Shown here: positions 52,598 to 60,794 of the stretch, in pieces
Numbering within the stretch: the first letter of the stretch is position 1
How the letters are laid out: every line of letters begins with the position of its first letter
Assembly (NCBI RefSeq): GCF_029265695.1
Contig: NZ_JAJUHW010000012.1
Span: forward strand, 1-64,000
DNA length: 64,000 bases
Direction: 5' to 3'
Origin: Gracilinema caldarium
Lineage (GTDB): Bacteria > Spirochaetota > Spirochaetia > Treponematales > Breznakiellaceae
Notes under the pieces: model-generated
Databases searched by the model: none
What the model saw: only the letters and a program-made list of their open reading frames with translations
What the model was told of the DNA's origin: nothing
Program-made: the position numbers and the translations under genes

Positions 52598-53632
52598 ATG
52601 AAAATCTTGTTTATTGGCGGCACCGGCAATTTATCCTGGGATACTTCGCTCTATGTGCTTTCACAGGGCCATGAGCTTTACCACCTGAACCGGGGGCTGC
52701 GGCAGCCAAACTCAGCTGAAACGGTGCGCGACACCGTAATAGGCTCAGCAAAAGCTATTCAACAGCTTACCGCGGACATCCATGATGAAGGGGCTGTAAG
52801 GACAGCCTTAGGGAACCGCACCTTTGATGTGGTGGTAAACTTTATTGCCTATACCAAAGAAGATGTCGAACGGGATATCCGGCTCTTTTCCGGGAAAACC
52901 GGACAGTATGTGTTTATTTCCAGCGCGTCCGCATACCGTAAGCCGCCGGTTCATCATGTTATCACCGAATCTACGCCACTGGTGAATCCCTATTGGGAAT
53001 ATTCAAGGAACAAAATAGCCTGCGAAGAGTGCCTTATCCAAGAATGGATAGAACGAAAGTTCCCGGTAACTATTATTCGTCCATCCCATACATACAGTAA
53101 ATCCTGGCTTCCGACCGCATGGACATCATCGGACTTTACCGTGGCTGCCCGTATGCTGGCCGGCAAGGAAGTTGTAGTACACGGAGATGGGCAGTCCCTG
53201 TGGACCCTCACCCACAGCAGGGATTTTGCGGTAGGCCTTGCGGGACTGTTGGGGAACCAAGCTGCAATCGGAGAAGCATTCCAAATTACCGGAGACGAAG
53301 CCCTTACCTGGGATACCATTCATCACACCTTAGCCCAGGCCCTTGGCGTAGAACCCCATATTGTCCATATCCCCTCAGATTTTATCGCCCGGATGGATCC
53401 CGAAATGGGATCCCATTTCCTCGGCGATAAAACCTACTCTGCAGTGTTTGACTGTTCTAAGCTTAAACGGCTCGTACCGGCCTTTAAGACCACCATCTCC
53501 TTTAGCCAGGGAATCCGTGAATCGGTGGACTGGTATTTAGAAGACCCTAGCCGCCAAAAAGTAAACAGCCACATTGATGGGGTTATCGATAGGGTTTTAA
53601 ATGCCTGGAAAAAGGCCATGAATGCGATATAA
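52598..53632 (+). CDS. NAD-dependent epimerase/dehydratase (extended SDR)
   Basis: 344 residues. It opens MKILFIGGTGNLSWDTSLY, with a GxxGN variant of the usual GGTGFIG cofactor loop, as in the chloroplast-stem-loop-binding SDR group. YVFISSASAYRK supplies the catalytic Ser and YWEYSRNKIACEE the Tyr-x-x-x-Lys pair. TLTHSRDFAVGLAGLLGN follows. It uses NAD(P) on a nucleotide-sugar-like or unknown substrate. It follows the M16 pair by 9 bases with a GAGGGA site. Confidence 0.9.
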   Translation: MKILFIGGTGNLSWDTSLYVLSQGHELYHLNRGLRQPNSAETVRDTVIGSAKAIQQLTADIHDEGAVRTALGNRTFDVVVNFIAYTKEDVERDIRLFSGKTGQYVFISSASAYRKPPVHHVITESTPLVNPYWEYSRNKIACEECLIQEWIERKFPVTIIRPSHTYSKSWLPTAWTSSDFTVAARMLAGKEVVVHGDGQSLWTLTHSRDFAVGLAGLLGNQAAIGEAFQITGDEALTWDTIHHTLAQALGVEPHIVHIPSDFIARMDPEMGSHFLGDKTYSAVFDCSKLKRLVPAFKTTISFSQGIRESVDWYLEDPSRQKVNSHIDGVIDRVLNAWKKAMNAI

Positions 53633-53704
53633 GTCACCCATAACCTAGGGGAACCTAGGGAGCCCCCCACTGGAAACAGGCGCACAAATGTGATAAAAAA
53701 GGTT

Positions 53705-54238
53705 ATGAATATCGCTAAAGATTGCGTAGTCAGCATTGACTACACCCTTACCGACCCCGAAGGACAGATCCTGGATACATCCTCCGGTGCCGGTCCTCTT
53801 TCGTATCTCCACGGCAATGAAAACCTTATCCCCGGCCTTGAAAAAGCCCTGGAAGGCAAAACCGCAGGGGATTCTTTCAAAGTAACTATTCCCGCCGCAG
53901 AAGCCTACGGACTCCGGGACGAACAGCTGGTTATTAATGTCCCGCTGGATCGTTTCCAGGGAGCCGGCACAGTAGAAGCGGGCATGCAGTTCGAGGCAGA
54001 AACCGCCGAAGGGAGCCGCATCGTCACCGTTACCAAGGTAGCCAACGGCATGGCCACCGTCGATGCAAACCATCCTTTGGCCGGTATGGATTTAACCTTT
54101 GATGTTAAAGTTGTAGACGTTCGCGCCGCCACAGCAGAAGAGCTGGAACACGGACATCCCCACATGCACGATGATGGCTGTGGCGATGATTGTGATTGTG
54201 GCGACGATGAAGGCTGCAACTGCGGCGGCTGCCATTAA
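53705..54238 (+). CDS. slyD: SlyD-like FKBP-type isomerase with metal-binding tail
   Basis: 177 residues from ATG 53705 (GTG 53690 is possible). The FKBP domain with insert-in-flap matches SlyD: VVSIDYTLTDPEGQILDTS, GPLSYLHGNENLIPGLEKALEGK, and DANHPLAGMDLTFDVKVVDV. The C-terminal tail is rich in His, Asp and Cys (about 30 residues, starting HGHPHMHDD), as in nickel-binding SlyD. SlyD isomerises proline, chaperones and delivers nickel to hydrogenase-type sites. The next gene starts before this one stops. Confidence 0.92.
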   Translation: MNIAKDCVVSIDYTLTDPEGQILDTSSGAGPLSYLHGNENLIPGLEKALEGKTAGDSFKVTIPAAEAYGLRDEQLVINVPLDRFQGAGTVEAGMQFEAETAEGSRIVTVTKVANGMATVDANHPLAGMDLTFDVKVVDVRAATAEELEHGHPHMHDDGCGDDCDCGDDEGCNCGGCH

Positions 54239-54617
54239 AAAAATTATTACCAGATTCCGTCCCTGGGATCTGGTAATACTTACTCTTTCTATTATCATTA
54301 CTCTCTGGGCATTCTTCCTTGTTTATCATACTGAAAACAGAGAATTGCAGGTTGTCATTGAGGGAGCAGAACAGTCTTGGGTATTCCCCCTATCAGCAAA
54401 AGAAGAGATCCATGTCACCGGTCCTCTCGGAGACACGGTTGTAATAATTCACAACGGATCAGTACATATTCATTCCTCTCCATGCCATAACCAGCTCTGT
54501 GTAGCCATAGGAGAAATTCGCAATCAGGGACAATGGATAGCCTGTCTACCTAACAAGGTTTTCGTACGTATTATCGGAACTCCTGCAAAGGATAGCCTAG
54601 ATGGATCTACCTACTAG
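54207..54617 (+). CDS. NusG domain II-containing membrane-anchored protein
   Basis: About 136 residues. One N-terminal membrane helix (PWDLVILTLSIIITLWAFFLVYH) is followed by an extracytoplasmic NusG-II-like beta domain ending SPCHNQLCVAIGEI and GQWIACLPNKVFVRI, with three conserved cysteines. The start is uncertain: ATGs at 54171, 54174, 54186 and 54207 all overlap the slyD end and none has a strong ribosome site; 54207 gives the shortest tail before the helix. In other bacteria this family sits beside the Gx-type transporter, as here, often with ApbE, which is elsewhere in this window. Confidence 0.8.
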   Translation: MKAATAAAAIKKIITRFRPWDLVILTLSIIITLWAFFLVYHTENRELQVVIEGAEQSWVFPLSAKEEIHVTGPLGDTVVIIHNGSVHIHSSPCHNQLCVAIGEIRNQGQWIACLPNKVFVRIIGTPAKDSLDGSTY

Positions 54618-55152
54618 TATGCAGTCATCCAGTAAGCCTCCACTGGCCGTACTTGGCGCTCTGTGCCTGTTCCTCTCAACCATTGAATACCTCATTCCCA
54701 AACCTCTCCCCTTTATCCGCATCGGTCTTGCAAATATTCCTATTATGCTTGCCATAGACCTCTTTTCTTTTAAATCATATATACTGCTCGTTATTCTCAA
54801 AGTTGTCGGCCAAGCAATCATTACAGGTTCTTTGTTTTCCTATGTTTTTCTGTTTTCATTAGGCGGGACCTTTGCATCAGCCCTTGGTATGTATGTTCTC
54901 CGCAAAGCAATAGGGAAACAGAATATAAGCTTCATCGGCATCGGTATTATAGGAGCCCTCTTATCCAACAGCCTGCAAATCCTGTTAGCCTGGATTTTTA
55001 TTTTTGGTCCCAGTGCCCAATTTATTGCACCCCCCATGCTTCTCCTTGGGCTCGTAACGGGGCTCCTCTTGGGTATCTTTTGCGAAAGCTTTGCAAAACA
55101 ATCCCAGTGGTACCAACATGAACTGGAGGCATTACACCGTGCTGGATCGTGA
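54601..55152 (+). CDS. Gx transporter family membrane protein
   Basis: 183 residues with about five helices. It matches the Gx family formerly named heptaprenyl diphosphate synthase component I: LCLFLSTIEYLIPKPLPFIRIGLANIPIMLAIDLF, VGQAIITGSLFSYVFLFSLGGTFAS, and the GIIGALLSNSLQILLAW helix. It is thought to be a membrane S-like component; the substrate is unknown. AAGGAT precedes the ATG. It overlaps the preceding stop by 17 bases and the next start by 14. Confidence 0.85.
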   Translation: MDLPTSMQSSSKPPLAVLGALCLFLSTIEYLIPKPLPFIRIGLANIPIMLAIDLFSFKSYILLVILKVVGQAIITGSLFSYVFLFSLGGTFASALGMYVLRKAIGKQNISFIGIGIIGALLSNSLQILLAWIFIFGPSAQFIAPPMLLLGLVTGLLLGIFCESFAKQSQWYQHELEALHRAGS

Positions 55153-55768
55153 ACAACGAAGTGCCTTCTCCTTAAGATTTTTCTCCAGTTACGATCTCTT
55201 TGTTTCCGGCATGCTCTGTATTTTTCCCCTGGTATTCAGCCCCCATCTGTATTTCAGGGCTTTTTTGTTATTTTATTTTTATCTTTTTGCTTGGATCCAG
55301 GGCAAACGGGCATCATTGCTTATTGCGACCCTTGTCTCAAGCAGTATTGTAGTTTTTAATCTTCTTGTCCCTTATGGCAAAGTACTTATTAAAATCGGAG
55401 AATTTCCGCTGACCCAGGGAGCCTTTTTGGCGGGACTAGAAAAGGCGATTACTCTTGAGGGGCTGATTATGCTTTCTAAGGCTACTATCAGATCCGATCT
55501 TCAGCTCCCCGGTACATTTGGGGCCCTCGTAGCCCAATCGTTCAAGATTTTTGAAGAACTCTTAGCTAAGAAAAAAAATATTGATTATCGGGATCCCATT
55601 GGGAGTATTGACCGCCTTTTGATAGAACTTGCATCGGACAGTCCTGAAAAACCCGAATGGGCTGCTCCTGTCAGAAACAAAGGGGAGCGGATGATCGGAC
55701 GCATTATCTTGGTCCTGCAAACGCTCATCATATGGATATTGCTGTTTATATCTAAATATTCAAAATAG
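55139..55768 (+). CDS. Unrecognised membrane protein linked to the Gx gene
   Basis: 209 residues from GTG 55139, chosen for GGAGG nine bases upstream; a longer frame to 55091 lacks one. It has about three hydrophobic stretches in the first half (FVSGMLCIFPLVFSP, RAFLLFYFYLFAWI, LLIATLVSSSIVVFNLL), then a cytosolic-looking helical region with TLEGLIMLSKATIRSDLQLPG, and a C-terminal helix (IIWILLFISK). The middle helical region and position beside a Gx gene recall EcfT-type components, but no diagnostic motif was seen. Function unknown. Confidence 0.75.
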   Translation: MLDREQRSAFSLRFFSSYDLFVSGMLCIFPLVFSPHLYFRAFLLFYFYLFAWIQGKRASLLIATLVSSSIVVFNLLVPYGKVLIKIGEFPLTQGAFLAGLEKAITLEGLIMLSKATIRSDLQLPGTFGALVAQSFKIFEELLAKKKNIDYRDPIGSIDRLLIELASDSPEKPEWAAPVRNKGERMIGRIILVLQTLIIWILLFISKYSK

Positions 55769-55777
55769 AAGCCCTTA

Positions 55778-56452
55778 TTATCCCAGGCGCTTCTTTACCC
55801 GTTCAGCTCCATCAGAAGCTTCTTTGTAAGAAGGATTTAATTTTAATGCCTGCTGATAAGCTGTAAGGGAGCCAGAATAGTCTCCAAGGGCTTCCCGGAC
55901 GGAACCTAAGCGGTACCACCATACGGGGAGCCCCGATTCCAGCTTGACCGCTATGGTATATGCAATATCAGCATGGTTATATTTTTGCTGTATGCGGTAA
56001 ACCTCTCCCATAAAAAAGTAGGCCACCGACACACGTTCCGCGTTTGGAGCAGCATCTACATATTTTTGCATGTATTTGAGAGACAGATTATATTCATTTT
56101 GATAGAAATACGCTTCCCCCATGGTCTCCATGACCCGGTAGTCATTTGGATTTACCTTGAGACCCTTTTGAGCCCACTCTATAACTTCACTGTATTTTTT
56201 TTGCCGCAACAAAGCCCAGGTCAGTACGGTATAGGAATCCATATTGGTAGCATTCTGCGCGATTTCCTGTTTGCAGATTTGTACCGCCTCATCATATCGG
56301 GCATTGGCATCGCTCATACGCCCCTGGGCTTCGAGGTCACGGCCAATCCGATAACTTTTCAGTGCGTCGGGTTTTTCCTGGGCAGAAAGAGTAAGTCCCA
56401 ACAATAGCATGAGAGACACTATAAATGATAAACGGCGCATTTCCCTATTCAT
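55778..56452 (-). CDS. Exported TPR-repeat protein
   Basis: About 224 residues with a signal peptide ending TLSA-QEK. At least four TPR-like units follow: YRIGRDLEAQGRMSDANARYDEA, SYTVLTWALLRQKKYSEVIEWAQKGLKVNPND, MGEAYFYQNEYNLSLKYMQKYVDAAPN and RLGSVREALGDYSGSLTAYQQALKLNPS. TPR proteins scaffold complexes; the partner here is unknown. The ATG at 56452 or 56440 is used. The downstream gene converges 10 bases away. Confidence 0.88.
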   Translation of the reverse strand: MNREMRRLSFIVSLMLLLGLTLSAQEKPDALKSYRIGRDLEAQGRMSDANARYDEAVQICKQEIAQNATNMDSYTVLTWALLRQKKYSEVIEWAQKGLKVNPNDYRVMETMGEAYFYQNEYNLSLKYMQKYVDAAPNAERVSVAYFFMGEVYRIQQKYNHADIAYTIAVKLESGLPVWWYRLGSVREALGDYSGSLTAYQQALKLNPSYKEASDGAERVKKRLG

Positions 56453-56533
56453 AACACAATAATGCACTGCTCAGCGGATTTTTGCAAGAAGGCAGCCGGT
56501 GCACCTCTTACCCATAAAAAGAAGTGCACCCAC

Positions 56534-56585
56534 TCAAAAAAAATAACAGAACAGGCTGCTTGCAGCAGAGGGCCTAAGCAGCCTG
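56534..56585 (-). terminator. Intrinsic terminator of the 5'-nucleotidase gene
   Basis: On the minus strand CAGGCTGCTT and AAGCAGCCTG form a perfect 10-bp stem around a 14-base loop (56585-56552). A TTCTGTTA stretch and eight Ts follow (56543-56536). Confidence 0.92.
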
Positions 56586-56593
56586 CCGGTTTA

Positions 56594-58498
56594 CTAGAAG
56601 ATGTTCTTTACCCGTTCTTCCTTTGTTTCGGACAAGATTTTGCCCAACACATAGTCGAGCATGACTTCCGAATCCACAAAGCCAGTATCATATTTCCGGC
56701 CCTTTGGAATTGCAGCAAGGGTAGTGTTCTTGTCGCCCCCATCGGCCATAAAATTATTAACCACCAGCTTGTAGGTTCCTTTAGGATCAAGAGCTTTCCA
56801 GGATCCATCCTTGGCTTTAACCATCACATCGGTTACACGAGCACCCTTTGCATTGTTCACCATGAGGCTCAGCTTAAGACCTGACACATAAACATAGGCA
56901 GTTTCCGGAGCTTTTGCATAACTAGAAATTGTGAAGTCAGCCATGTCTTCGAGAATATTTTTTACTTCTTCGCCGGACACATCGATCGTCACCAAGGTGT
57001 TAGCAAAGGGCTGTAATTCATATACCTTAGCGACAGAAATCTCGCCACTGTCTAAATCAACACGTACACCACCTGGATTCATAATGGCAATATCCGCACC
57101 GGTTTTCCAAATCATAGAATCGGCAATGATAGGACCGGGACCGGAATTATTGCCCCGTTTCAGAGCATCCGTAGCCTTGGTGGCAATTTTAGCCTGGAGG
57201 GCTTTCAGAGCAGGACTGTATTTTGCGAGTTTTTCAAGCCCTTCTTTTTTTGGATCTATAAACAAGAACCGTGAATCATCCTTAAATTTAGCTATCAGAG
57301 CTGAGAATGCAGTCATATAGTTCTGCAATGCCTTTTCAGAAGGTACCACAGCATATGCTTTGCCATCATATTCTTTAACACCATAGGTTCCATCGGCAGA
57401 ACGAACAAATTCAACCCGTTTCAGCTTACCATCCGCATCGGGAAGATCATAAATACGGAATTTATCAAGTCCTGCAAGGAGTTTGCTGTTTCCCTTAAAG
57501 GAGGTAATTTTTCCGTCCTTGTCGAAATCAACATCGAGGATGCCAATCATATTCGCCCAGTTCCAAGAAGTAACGATAAGAACGGGATCCCCAGCAGGAC
57601 TTTTTGCAACTGTTGGATAATCACCCTGGGATTTAAGTCCCAAATCAGCAAAGGGGCCAAGAATGAAATGAGAGTGACCGCCGACAACAACATCGATACC
57701 GCTTACCTTTGTTCCTATCGTTTTATCAAGCTCATAACCAGCATGGCTCAGTACGATAATCTTGTTTATTCCCTTTGCTTCCAGTTCCTTTACAACCTTT
57801 TCCAGGGAGCTTACTGGATCTAAGAACTTAATTGTAGGACCAGGACTGGAAATATCGGGGGTCTCTGGGTTAGCTACACCAACAATTGCGACCTTCGCAC
57901 CGGCGACCTCTTTAATGATATAGGGTTTAATGCTGTCTTTAAGCGAAGGTTCTGCAGAGAGATCCAAATTGCAGGCTAAAACCGGGAATTTAGCATCCTT
58001 AATAAAGTCTGCTAACACCGTGGGACCCTTATCAAATTCATGATTACCCACAACGAGAGCATCTAACCCAATAGCATTTAAGAAATCCCCATCTGCTTTA
58101 CCTTTGAATTCGGTAAAATAGAGTGTCCCCTGGAACACATCGCCCGCATGCAGAAAGAAGCTGTTCGGCTTCTCAGCACGCAACGTTTCCACTGCAGCCC
58201 AGAGTCGGGCAAATCCGCCTAATTCTACAAAGGTGCGTTTTGCTTTAAGTTCGGGAGTAATGTCAACCTTTAGTTCCGTAAGCGCTGACTCAAGCTTTGC
58301 ATGGGTATCATTAACATGAAACAGAGAAAGCGACAGGGGCTTTTCTTCTGCATTCTGGGCTACCGAAGCTTGAGCAGCTTTTGCCTGGGTCTCGGCGGAT
58401 TTGCCCGCCGGCTCGGGACCTCCGGCACAACTAGCAAACAGCACAGCCGCAGCCAGCATAGCGCTGGTCAGAACTTGCATCATTACACGCTTTTTCAT
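56594..58498 (-). CDS. 5'-nucleotidase/UshA-family metallophosphatase, lipoprotein
   Basis: 634 residues from ATG 58498 with GAGGAGG upstream. A lipobox ending FASC (Cys24) anchors it in the envelope. The N-terminal metallophosphatase domain has LFHVNDTHAKLES, HAGDVFQGTL, VGNHEFDKGP and GGHSHF, the dinuclear metal ligands. The C-terminal domain with NPGGVRVDLDSG and ANTLVTIDVSGEEV binds the substrate nucleotide. It releases phosphate from extracellular nucleotides or sugars. A divergent cyclic-nucleotide-binding regulator shares the upstream region. Confidence 0.95.
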   Translation of the reverse strand: MKKRVMMQVLTSAMLAAAVLFASCAGGPEPAGKSAETQAKAAQASVAQNAEEKPLSLSLFHVNDTHAKLESALTELKVDITPELKAKRTFVELGGFARLWAAVETLRAEKPNSFFLHAGDVFQGTLYFTEFKGKADGDFLNAIGLDALVVGNHEFDKGPTVLADFIKDAKFPVLACNLDLSAEPSLKDSIKPYIIKEVAGAKVAIVGVANPETPDISSPGPTIKFLDPVSSLEKVVKELEAKGINKIIVLSHAGYELDKTIGTKVSGIDVVVGGHSHFILGPFADLGLKSQGDYPTVAKSPAGDPVLIVTSWNWANMIGILDVDFDKDGKITSFKGNSKLLAGLDKFRIYDLPDADGKLKRVEFVRSADGTYGVKEYDGKAYAVVPSEKALQNYMTAFSALIAKFKDDSRFLFIDPKKEGLEKLAKYSPALKALQAKIATKATDALKRGNNSGPGPIIADSMIWKTGADIAIMNPGGVRVDLDSGEISVAKVYELQPFANTLVTIDVSGEEVKNILEDMADFTISSYAKAPETAYVYVSGLKLSLMVNNAKGARVTDVMVKAKDGSWKALDPKGTYKLVVNNFMADGGDKNTTLAAIPKGRKYDTGFVDSEVMLDYVLGKILSETKEERVKNIF

Positions 58499-58542
58499 AC
58501 ACAAACCTCCTCGTTTGTTTATAGAGATCAGGGCCTTACATT

Positions 58543-58560
58543 GTACACCTTTTTGTGTAC
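58543..58560. promoter_or_regulatory. Inverted repeat in the 5'-nucleotidase / regulator divergent region
   Basis: GTACAC-N6-GTGTAC, perfect 6-bp arms, lies in the 141-base gap between divergent genes and covers a TACAAT that may be the -10 of the 5'-nucleotidase. The N6 spacing resembles CRP-type operators, and the neighbouring gene encodes a CRP-type protein. Confidence 0.55.
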
Positions 58561-58602
58561 TTTTGGTTAAAAAATCGTTTATTTTTGAACTTTCAGAAAT
58601 TG

Positions 58603-58632
58603 ATGACAAAAAGCGAACAGGTGGCATATACT
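58603..58632 (+). promoter_or_regulatory. Promoter of the cyclic-nucleotide-binding regulator, leaderless architecture
   Basis: ATGACA (58603-58608), 18 bases, TATACT (58627-58632), then seven bases to ATG 58640. No Shine-Dalgarno. Confidence 0.6.
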
Positions 58633-58639
58633 TGAATGT

Positions 58640-59272
58640 ATGGAAAATCTTACCATTTACTCATATCCAATAAATACAACCATATTCAAAGAAGGGGAAA
58701 CTGGGGAACTTTTGTATATACTTGTGGAAGGGGCGGTAGAACTTCGCAAGAATGTACAGGGAGCCGAAATAGTTTTAAAAACTATCGACCAGAAAAACGA
58801 TTTTTTCGGCGAAATGGCGCTTATCGACGGAAAACCCCGCTCTGCCACGGCGGTAACGGTAAAACCCACGAAGCTTATCCCGGTGGACAATGCGGCCTTT
58901 GAACGAATGGTCCTGAGCAACGGCAAATTTGCCTGGAAAATTATCGGAATCCTATCGGACCGTATCCGGGAAACGAATAAGCAGATAGAGGCTCTGCTAA
59001 ATACTAATCCTAAGGACCGCATCAATTTTGCCATTGCCGACTATGCGCTCAAGGTAAACATAAAAATCCACGACGGCCGGTACAAGGTTCCTGTGGAAGC
59101 ATTAAAGGAATGGCTTAATAACCACTGCGGCGTTTCCCTGGAAGAAATCGATAATCAGCTATTCAGGCTCCTTAAAAGCGAAAGCATCGCCTACGGCGCG
59201 AGCAAAGACAAGGGAAACACAGAACTGATTATCAGCACCAATTTTATTCAGCAATATAACCGCAGGCGATAA
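58640..59272 (+). CDS. CRP/FNR-type cyclic nucleotide-binding protein
   Basis: 210 residues. The cNMP-binding domain occupies residues about 1-120: FKEGETGELLYILVEGAVEL and FFGEMALIDGKPRSATAVT with the phosphate-binding cassette, followed by the long C-helix (AWKIIGILSDRIRETNKQIEALL). Residues about 130-205 are helical with YKVPVEALKEWLNNHCGVSLEEIDNQLFRLLKSESI, which looks like a winged helix, so it probably binds DNA. Its ligand may be cAMP. Its gene is divergent from the 5'-nucleotidase. It ends one base before the convergent GltD-like gene. Confidence 0.9.
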   Translation: MENLTIYSYPINTTIFKEGETGELLYILVEGAVELRKNVQGAEIVLKTIDQKNDFFGEMALIDGKPRSATAVTVKPTKLIPVDNAAFERMVLSNGKFAWKIIGILSDRIRETNKQIEALLNTNPKDRINFAIADYALKVNIKIHDGRYKVPVEALKEWLNNHCGVSLEEIDNQLFRLLKSESIAYGASKDKGNTELIISTNFIQQYNRRR

Positions 59273-59273
59273 G

Positions 59274-60794
59274 CTAGCTTTTTTGCGCCAACAACTGGTT
59301 AATGGCTGCGGCGGCCCTGCGGCCCTCACCCATGGCAAGAATTACCGTGGCCGCGCCGAGCACGATATCACCCCCCGCATAGACCGCATCAAGGGAGGTC
59401 TTCTGGTCCGCACCGACTACAATTCGGCCTTTTTTGTCCACCACTAGGCCTTCTGTCGTTTTCACGAGGAGCGGATTCGACTCATTTCCCAGGGCGACAA
59501 TAACGGTATCGCAATCAAAAACATATTCAGAACCGTCTATTGGCACAGGGCTCCGGCGGCCTGAAGCGTCCGGTTCTCCAAGCTCGAACTTCTGGAGTTC
59601 CATACCGATAACACGGCCCTGTTCGTTGCCAAGAATTCTTGTCGGATTACGCAGGAAATTGAACTGAATGCCTTCTTCCATGGCGTGTTCAACCTCTTCT
59701 GCCCGGGCAGGCATTTCTTCCCGGGTACGCCGATAAATGACATGCACCTCTTGAGCCCCAAGACGCAGGGCCATACGGGCCGCATCCATCGCCACATTGC
59801 CGCCCCCCACAACCGCTACAATTTTTGATTTGTAGATGGGGGTAGCGGCCTTTGATGCATCGTAGGCCTTCATCAAATTTGCCCTGGTGAGGTATTCGTT
59901 GGCGCTGAAGACCCCGACGAGGTTTTCTCCGGGACAGCCGAGGAATTTGGGAAGCCCCGCCCCTACGCCTACAAAGGCCGCATCAAAATGATCTTCTTCC
60001 AAGAGCTGCTTAAGGGTCCTCGTTCGGCCGACAAGGAAATTGGTCTCTATTTTTACCCCCATTTTTTTAAGGGTATCTATTTCGGCCTGTACTATAGATT
60101 TGGGGAGCCGGAATTCAGGAATTCCGTAAACCATAACGCCGCCGGGTTTGTGAAAGGCTTCGAAAAGTACCACTTCGTGCCCTTCCCGGGCCACATCGGC
60201 AGCTACGGTTATACCCGCCGGTCCGGATCCGATCACAGCAACCCGCTTACCGGTTTTTGGTTTAACCGTCGGGGGTGTTACCTTCCCGTTTTCCCGCTCC
60301 CAGTCGGCCACAAAGCGTTCCAGGCGGCCGATTGCCACGGCCTTGCCAATATCCTTGAGGCTCTTACCGACGGTACACTCAAGCTGGCACTGTTTTTCCT
60401 GGGGACAGACCCGGCCGCACACCGCAGGGAGGAGATTTGTTTCCTTTATTGCATCTACCGCAGCCTTAAAGTCCCCCTGCTGGATAAACGAAATAAAGCG
60501 CGGAATAGGGACCTGGACGGGACAACCCTTTACACAGGGTTCGTTTTTGCAGTTAAGGCACCGCTCTGCCTCGAGCCGAGCCTGGGCTTCGCTGTATCCT
60601 AAGGCTACCTCGCTGACCGTTTTTCCCCGGGCCACCGGATCCTGGGCAGGCATTTCCTGGGGAGGTATGGCAAGCCGTTCTTTAACACTTAAGGCCTGGC
60701 CCGCAGCTTTTTTTTCTAAAATGGGAGCAAGCAGCTGTTCAGCTTCCCGTTGCAGTTCTTCCCGGCTCTTGCCGGACTGGTGCAGTTCGCTCAT
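59274..60794 (-). CDS. GltD-like flavoprotein, probable NfnB/sulfide dehydrogenase alpha subunit
   Basis: 506 residues. An N-terminal pair of 4Fe-4S clusters (CLNCKNEPCVKGCPV, CGRVCPQEKQCQLEC) precedes the FAD domain (VIGSGPAGITVAADVAREGHEVVLFE) and an NADPH domain (VVGGGNVAMDAARMALRLG). Together with the following FAD/NAD-binding subunit it should form NfnAB, an electron-bifurcating NADH-dependent ferredoxin:NADP oxidoreductase. It is not assigned to glutamate synthase because no large subunit is present. Its start overlaps the partner's stop by ATGA. Confidence 0.93.
   Translation of the reverse strand: MSELHQSGKSREELQREAEQLLAPILEKKAAGQALSVKERLAIPPQEMPAQDPVARGKTVSEVALGYSEAQARLEAERCLNCKNEPCVKGCPVQVPIPRFISFIQQGDFKAAVDAIKETNLLPAVCGRVCPQEKQCQLECTVGKSLKDIGKAVAIGRLERFVADWERENGKVTPPTVKPKTGKRVAVIGSGPAGITVAADVAREGHEVVLFEAFHKPGGVMVYGIPEFRLPKSIVQAEIDTLKKMGVKIETNFLVGRTRTLKQLLEEDHFDAAFVGVGAGLPKFLGCPGENLVGVFSANEYLTRANLMKAYDASKAATPIYKSKIVAVVGGGNVAMDAARMALRLGAQEVHVIYRRTREEMPARAEEVEHAMEEGIQFNFLRNPTRILGNEQGRVIGMELQKFELGEPDASGRRSPVPIDGSEYVFDCDTVIVALGNESNPLLVKTTEGLVVDKKGRIVVGADQKTSLDAVYAGGDIVLGAATVILAMGEGRRAAAAINQLLAQKS

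Noticed and set aside
54092-54329. His/Arg-rich minus-strand frames opposite the slyD tail
   Set aside because: They are antisense to the Cys/His/Asp-rich SlyD tail and have no independent support.
59274-60794. Glutamate synthase small subunit
   Set aside because: No large subunit is present and the partner subunit is NfnA/PyrK-like, which indicates NfnAB.
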